This document shows, piece by piece, positions 5,922 through 9,772 of a stretch of DNA of 9,772 bases. Each line of letters begins with the position of its first letter. The stretch's first letter is position 1. Position numbers and translations under genes: made by a program. The stretch covers positions 1-9,772 of the forward strand of contig JAITPH010000068.1 in the NCBI GenBank assembly GCA_031289515.1. The letters run 5' to 3'. The notes beneath the pieces are model-generated. The model was not told where the DNA came from and searched no databases. It saw only the letters and a list, made by a program, of their open reading frames with translations. Source of the stretch: Tannerella sp. (lineage in GTDB: Bacteria; Bacteroidota; Bacteroidia; Bacteroidales; Tannerellaceae).

Positions 5922-7292
5922 CTATGCGCCGAACAGCCTGCCGTCGGTCATTTCGTCCGTCGAGAGCGATTTCTGTTCGCCGGAGGTCATGTCTTTCAGC
6001 GTGATTTTGTTTTCGGCTATTTCCGTTTCGCCCGCTATTGCTACGAAGGGTATCTTTTTTGCGTCGGCGTAGGCGATTTGCTTTTTCATCTTGCAGGCGT
6101 CGGGATAAAGTTCCGTCCTGACACCTGCGGCGCGTAACGACGAAATGACAGGCATTATGTACGATACTTCCTTTTCTCCGAAATTGACGAACATGACAGT
6201 CGTAGTCGAATCCGTTTCCGCCGGATAGTTGTTTAACTGATTCATAACGTCGTATATGCGTTCGACGCCAAAAGATATGCCGACGCCCGACACTCCGTTC
6301 AAGCCAAAAAGCCCTGTCAGATTGTCATACCGTCCGCCGCCTGTGATGCTTCCTATTTCGACGTCGAGCGCTTTTACCTCAAAGATAGTTCCTGTATAGT
6401 AGTTCAATCCCCGCGCAAGGGTGAGGTCTGTCTCGACTTCCGCCGTCAACGGCAGTTGCTCTATGTATCCGAGTAAATATTCGGCTTCCTCGATGCCTTT
6501 CAGCCCTGTCGCCGACGCTTTCAGCGATTCCTTCAGCACGGCGAGTTTCTCGCGATTGCCGCCTTTCATCACTATAATCGGCTGTAACTGCCCGATAGCC
6601 GCTTCGGAAATGCCTTTGGCGCGAAGCTCTTCGTTTACGTTTTCGAGACTTGTTTTGTCAAGTTTGTCGATTGCGACGGTGATGTCTGTAATCTTGTCCG
6701 CTTCGCCGACGATTTCGGCTATGCCTGCAAGTATCTTGCGGTTATTTATCTTTATGCGGACGCGGATGCCAAGTCGGCGGAATACTTCGTCCATTATCTG
6801 CACGAGTTCGACTTCGTTAAGCAGCGAATCCGAGCCTACAATGTCGGCGTCGCACTGATAAAACTCGCGGTAGCGCCCTTTCTGCGGCCGGTCGGCTCGC
6901 CAGACAGGTTGTATCTGATAGCGTTTGAAAGGGAATGTGATTTCGTTGAGATGTTGCACCACGAAACGCGCAAAAGGCACTGTCAGGTCGTAACGCAAAC
7001 CTTTCTCGCACGCTTTGCCGGCAAACCGGAGAGAGTTCTTTTCGAGCAATTCCTCGTCGGTGAATTTGGCGAGACAGTCTCCGGAATTGAGTATCTTGAA
7101 GAGCAGTTTGTCGCCTTCCTCGCCGTATTTGCCTGTCAGCGTCGACAGGTTTTCCATTGCAGGCGTTTCGATTTGCTGAAACCCGAACAGTTTGTATACG
7201 TCGCGTATTACGGCAAAGATATGGTTGCGTTTCGACGTCTCGGACGGCGTAAAGTCGCGCGTCCCCTTTGGAATGGAAGGTTTTTGCGTCAT
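5922..7292 (-). CDS. hisS: Histidyl-tRNA synthetase (HisRS)
   Basis: This is a class II aminoacyl-tRNA synthetase that charges tRNA-His in the cytoplasm. Its 456 residues contain IPKGTRDF at the N-terminus, motif 1 around 40-66, motif 2 in RADRPQKGRYREFYQCDADIVG (132-153), and the histidine-specific signature ARGLNYYTG (293-301). Also present are GGGRYDNL (318-325) and motif 3 GVGISFGVERI (336-346), followed by a C-terminal anticodon-binding domain (about 362-456). The signature has N297 where many homologues have D; I recall the N form as usual in Bacteroidetes. An insert around 68-100 makes it longer than the E. coli enzyme. Its ATG overlaps the stop of the upstream protease gene in ATGA, suggesting translational coupling. 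Compared with HisZ-type paralogues, the intact motifs argue for a true synthetase. Confidence 0.98.
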   Translation of the reverse strand: MTQKPSIPKGTRDFTPSETSKRNHIFAVIRDVYKLFGFQQIETPAMENLSTLTGKYGEEGDKLLFKILNSGDCLAKFTDEELLEKNSLRFAGKACEKGLRYDLTVPFARFVVQHLNEITFPFKRYQIQPVWRADRPQKGRYREFYQCDADIVGSDSLLNEVELVQIMDEVFRRLGIRVRIKINNRKILAGIAEIVGEADKITDITVAIDKLDKTSLENVNEELRAKGISEAAIGQLQPIIVMKGGNREKLAVLKESLKASATGLKGIEEAEYLLGYIEQLPLTAEVETDLTLARGLNYYTGTIFEVKALDVEIGSITGGGRYDNLTGLFGLNGVSGVGISFGVERIYDVMNQLNNYPAETDSTTTVMFVNFGEKEVSYIMPVISSLRAAGVRTELYPDACKMKKQIAYADAKKIPFVAIAGETEIAENKITLKDMTSGEQKSLSTDEMTDGRLFGA

Positions 7293-7972
7293 CTCCTTCG
7301 ACCCATGAAAAGCATGATGTAATAGAGCAGCGTCGCCAACGAGCCTAATGCAGCCACGATGTACGTATAGGCGGCCGAACGAAGCGCGCCTTTAGCCATT
7401 CTGTCGGTAGATCCGTTTGTTATTCCGGCGTTGCTTAGCCATGCTACCGCGCGGTTGCTTGCATTGATTTCAACCGGCAAAGTGATGAAACTGAACAGTG
7501 TAGTCAGCGCAAAAAGCACGATACCGGCCAGCAGTAATTGCGGAAAGACGTTCAAAAGCAACATGCCGCCCAACAATATCCATTGAACTATGTTCGACGA
7601 GAAACTGACTACCGGAACGAGCGCCGAACGCATCTTGAGCGGCGCGTAAGCTGTTGCATGTTGAACGGCGTGCCCGCACTCGTGAGCCGCGACAGCCGCT
7701 GCCGCTACGTTACGCTGACTGTATACCGATTCGCTGAGGTTTACGGTCTTCGTCGCCGGATTGTAATGGTCTGTCAGGCGTCCGGGCGTCGAAATCACCT
7801 GCACATCGTATATGCCGTTATCGTGAAGCATTCTTTCGGCTACTTCCCTGCCGCTCAAACCAAGCGGCGTCTGTGAATATTTTTTGAACTTACGCTGGAG
7901 GTTTGCCGAAACAAGCCAGCTTAACAAAGCTATTGCTCCAAAAAGAATCCAATATGTCGGACTTGCTATCAT
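7289..7972 (-). CDS. Membrane zinc metallopeptidase, YugP family
   Basis: This is a predicted integral-membrane neutral zinc metallopeptidase of the YugP family (PF04298 type), 227 residues long. It has an N-terminal membrane segment (about 4-22), then a soluble stretch carrying the zinc-binding HExxH motif as AAHECGHAVQH (H97, E98, H101). Two closely spaced hydrophobic segments follow (about 123-166). PVEINASNRA contains E168, a plausible third zinc ligand, and the protein ends with a membrane segment (about 198-221) and a short basic tail (GRRR). The family is widespread, but its substrates are poorly known; a role in membrane protein quality control is only a guess. It overlaps hisS by four bases and lies 58 bp downstream of purA with possible promoter elements between. 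The ATG at 7972 gives the complete first membrane helix. Confidence 0.9.
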   Translation of the reverse strand: MIASPTYWILFGAIALLSWLVSANLQRKFKKYSQTPLGLSGREVAERMLHDNGIYDVQVISTPGRLTDHYNPATKTVNLSESVYSQRNVAAAAVAAHECGHAVQHATAYAPLKMRSALVPVVSFSSNIVQWILLGGMLLLNVFPQLLLAGIVLFALTTLFSFITLPVEINASNRAVAWLSNAGITNGSTDRMAKGALRSAAYTYIVAALGSLATLLYYIMLFMGRRR

Positions 7973-8000
7973 AATATTTTTTCTTTATGTTATTAATATG

Positions 8001-8009
8001 GTAAAGGTA
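8001..8009 (-). promoter_or_regulatory. Possible Bacteroidetes -7 element before the yugP-like gene
   Basis: On the minus strand taccttta differs from the Bacteroidetes -7 consensus TAnnTTTG only in its last base. A TTTG lies 15 bp upstream, slightly closer than the usual spacing of about 19. A start site near 7994 would leave a leader of roughly 20 nt. It overlaps the downstream side of the sigma-54-like site and is an alternative reading of the same gap. Confidence 0.25.
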
Positions 8010-8010
8010 T

Positions 8011-8028
8011 GACAAAAACCTTGCCAAA
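8011..8028 (-). promoter_or_regulatory. Possible sigma-54-like site before the yugP-like gene
   Basis: On the minus strand the 58-bp gap reads tttggcaag-gttt-ttgtc. It matches the sigma-54 pattern TGGCACG-N4-TTGCW at most positions with exact spacing, but has A for C in the -24 half and T for the near-invariant C in the -12 half. The predicted start is about 26 nt before the ATG at 7972. If real, it would give yugP-hisS-mannosidase a promoter separate from fur-purA. It could be chance in an AT-rich gap. Confidence 0.22.
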
Positions 8029-8030
8029 AA

Positions 8031-9296
8031 TCATCTGACTATAGTTTGCTCTCTGTCAGCCCCTACCGATACGATGACTATCGGAACGCCGAGTTCTTCT
8101 TCGAGGAACGACAGATAGGCGTTAAATTCTTCGGGAAACTCGTCCTCGCTCTTCATGTTTGTCATGTCGGTTTTCCAGCCGTCCATGTCGATGTACACAG
8201 GCTCTACGTCCGTATCTGCCACTTCAAACGGAAATTTTGTCACTTCCCTGCCTTCGATGCGGTAGCCTACGCACGCTTTTATCACGTCAAACGTGTCAAG
8301 AACGTCGCTTTTCATCATTATCAGCTTTGTTACGCCGTTTATCATTACGGCGTAACGCAACGCTACGAGGTCTATCCATCCGCAACGGCGTTTGCGACCG
8401 GTCACGGAGCCGTATTCATGCCCGCGCGAGCAAAGCTGTTCGCCTGTCGCGCAGTCAAGTTCTGTCGGGAACGGCCCGCTGCCGACGCGCGTGCAATATG
8501 CCTTGAATATTCCGTATACGTCGCCGATATTGCGCGGAGCGACGCCCAGACCGGTACAGCATCCGGCGCAGACCGTGTTCGACGACGTGACGAATGGGTA
8601 TGATCCGAAATCGATGTCGAGCATCGTGCCTTGCGCGCCTTCTGCAAGTACCGATTTGTCGTCCTGAAGATATTCGTTTATCAAATGCTCGCTGTCGATG
8701 AATTTGAATTTCTTCAGATAATCGAGCGCTTTGAGCCATTCGCGTTCCAATTCTGCTATGTTGTAGCCGTAATTCATCGCGTGGAGCATGTTTTCGTGGC
8801 GTAGCTTCGCTTCGTTGTATTTCCTGTCGAAATCGTGAAGCAAGTCGCCTACTCGCAGACCGTTGCGGCTTATCTTGTCCGTATAGGCGGGACCTATGCC
8901 TTTGCCGGTTGTGCCGATTTTGCCGGTACCCTTTGCCGATTCGTTCGCCGCGTCGAGTATGCGGTGCGTAGGCATGATCAGATGAGCTTTTTTCGATATA
9001 TATAGCTGTTCGACAATGTCGTGTCCGTCGGCGGCAAGACTTACCGCTTCTTCCTTGAAAAGTATGGGATCGAGCACGACGCCGTTTCCTATGATGTTTA
9101 TTTTGCCTCCCTGAAAGATTCCCGACGGAATGGAACGCAGAATATATTTATTGCCGTCAAATTCGAGCGTGTGACCGGCGTTGGGGCCGCCCTGAAATCG
9201 CGCTATCACATCGTATCCCGGCGTCAAAACGTCTACTACCTTGCCTTTGCCTTCGTCTCCCCACTGCAATCCTAATAATACGTCAACTTTTTTCAT
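8031..9296 (-). CDS. purA: Adenylosuccinate synthetase
   Basis: This enzyme joins IMP and aspartate using GTP to give adenylosuccinate, the first committed step from IMP to AMP, in the cytoplasm. The 421-residue protein carries the family's P-loop-like signature GLQWGDEGKGK with catalytic D14, the NAGHT segment with catalytic H42, and the second signature GTTGKGIGPAYTDK (128-141). Also seen are the IMP-binding EGAQGTMLDIDFGSYPFVTSSN (219-240), VGSGPFPTEL (271-280), TGRKRRCGWIDL (299-310), and the typical end IVIVSVGADREQTIVR. It starts 2 bp after the fur-like stop codon, with a purine-rich agagaag about 10 nt ahead inside the end of that gene, so the pair is almost certainly co-transcribed. 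All catalytic residues I can check are present. Confidence 0.99.
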   Translation of the reverse strand: MKKVDVLLGLQWGDEGKGKVVDVLTPGYDVIARFQGGPNAGHTLEFDGNKYILRSIPSGIFQGGKINIIGNGVVLDPILFKEEAVSLAADGHDIVEQLYISKKAHLIMPTHRILDAANESAKGTGKIGTTGKGIGPAYTDKISRNGLRVGDLLHDFDRKYNEAKLRHENMLHAMNYGYNIAELEREWLKALDYLKKFKFIDSEHLINEYLQDDKSVLAEGAQGTMLDIDFGSYPFVTSSNTVCAGCCTGLGVAPRNIGDVYGIFKAYCTRVGSGPFPTELDCATGEQLCSRGHEYGSVTGRKRRCGWIDLVALRYAVMINGVTKLIMMKSDVLDTFDVIKACVGYRIEGREVTKFPFEVADTDVEPVYIDMDGWKTDMTNMKSEDEFPEEFNAYLSFLEEELGVPIVIVSVGADREQTIVR

Positions 9297-9298
9297 TT

Positions 9299-9769
9299 CT
9301 ATGTCTTCTCTTTTTTAAATTGGTTGTTTCGTTTTATTTCTTCCCGCGTCTGGCGGTATTTGCATTTCGAACAGATGCCGTAAAAATACAGCGAGTAGTG
9401 ATCTATTGTAAATTTCGGTATCTTGATGTTCGAAATATAACTGTTTAACTTCTCATTGCCTATCTTGCTTATCGTATTGCAGACGGTGCATATCACGTGA
9501 CTGTAATTCTCGGATATACATTGCAGTTCGTATTGCACGATGGCGCTTGTAAACTGGTGGCGCTCGACGATTTTTGCGTCAAGCAGCAGCTCTATCGTGT
9601 TGTATACCGAAGCCCGGCTTACGTGAAAATTGGCGTCCTCAAGCTGTTGCAGAATCATTTCCGGCGTGAACGGATCAGTCGTTTGCGATACGGCGGAGAA
9701 TATGGCGTCACGCTCCGCCGTATGCCTTAAATTGTGAGTTTTAAGGTATTCGGAAAACGATTTTTGCAT
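9299..9769 (-). CDS. Fur-family transcriptional regulator
   Basis: This is a 156-residue DNA-binding regulator of the Fur/PerR/Zur superfamily. The N-terminal winged helix runs to about residue 82: LRHTAERDAIFSAV starts it and SRASVYNTIELLLDA (51-65) holds the recognition helix. The C-terminal dimerisation domain has two CxxC pairs (C94/C97 and C133/C136) for the structural zinc. H124 in DHYSLYFYGICSKC is conserved and E81 is present, but the usual HHDH metal-sensing cluster is reduced to NYSH (only H91), and the H33 equivalent is absent. Iron, zinc or peroxide sensing therefore cannot be assigned. A lysine-rich tail ends the protein. The ATG at 9769 fits the family start, but only three bases precede it in the window, so a slightly longer N-terminus cannot be excluded. 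It abuts purA. Confidence 0.93.
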   Translation of the reverse strand: MQKSFSEYLKTHNLRHTAERDAIFSAVSQTTDPFTPEMILQQLEDANFHVSRASVYNTIELLLDAKIVERHQFTSAIVQYELQCISENYSHVICTVCNTISKIGNEKLNSYISNIKIPKFTIDHYSLYFYGICSKCKYRQTREEIKRNNQFKKEKT

Positions 9770-9772
9770 TAG

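Overview
The window looks like a chromosomal segment of a Bacteroidetes (probably Bacteroidales) bacterium. The basis is protein character (HisRS with the ARGLNYYTG form of its signature and an extra N-terminal insert, a Fur-like gene abutting purA), A-rich leaders with little Shine-Dalgarno sequence, and a secreted GH38 alpha-mannosidase whose signal peptide ends in A/Q. All seven genes lie on the minus strand, so transcription runs from the right edge to the left.

Layout in transcription order: a Fur-family regulator (9769-9299) is followed after 2 bp by purA (9296-8031). A 58-bp gap with possible promoter elements precedes a membrane zinc metallopeptidase of the YugP type (7972-7289). That gene overlaps hisS (7292-5922) by 4 bp. 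After 33 bp comes a large secreted GH38 alpha-mannosidase (5888-2664). A 147-bp intergenic region holding a sigma-54-like -24 element and an inverted repeat leads into groES (2516-2247) and groEL (2204-567). The groESL operon ends in a strong intrinsic terminator (about 499-539).

The left 500 bp is non-coding and repeat-rich. It has four copies of a 22-bp tandem repeat (88-175), then a 28-bp perfect palindrome with an 11-nt loop (264-330), inside a wider imperfect inverted repeat (222-275 with 403-464). The hexamer AATGAC recurs seven times in one orientation through this block, which suggests related repeat units. Reading frames across it are translations of repeats, not genes.

Most of the window is housekeeping: purine synthesis, histidyl-tRNA charging, protein folding and metal-responsive regulation. 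The mannosidase is the only clearly accessory function; it has no visible SusC/D partners and sits directly behind hisS. I found no CRISPR array, tRNA, rRNA, transposase, phage gene or clearly new multi-gene system. The points most worth a second look are the repeat cluster, the sigma-54-like groES promoter with no CIRCE element, and the Fur-like protein with an eroded metal-sensing site.
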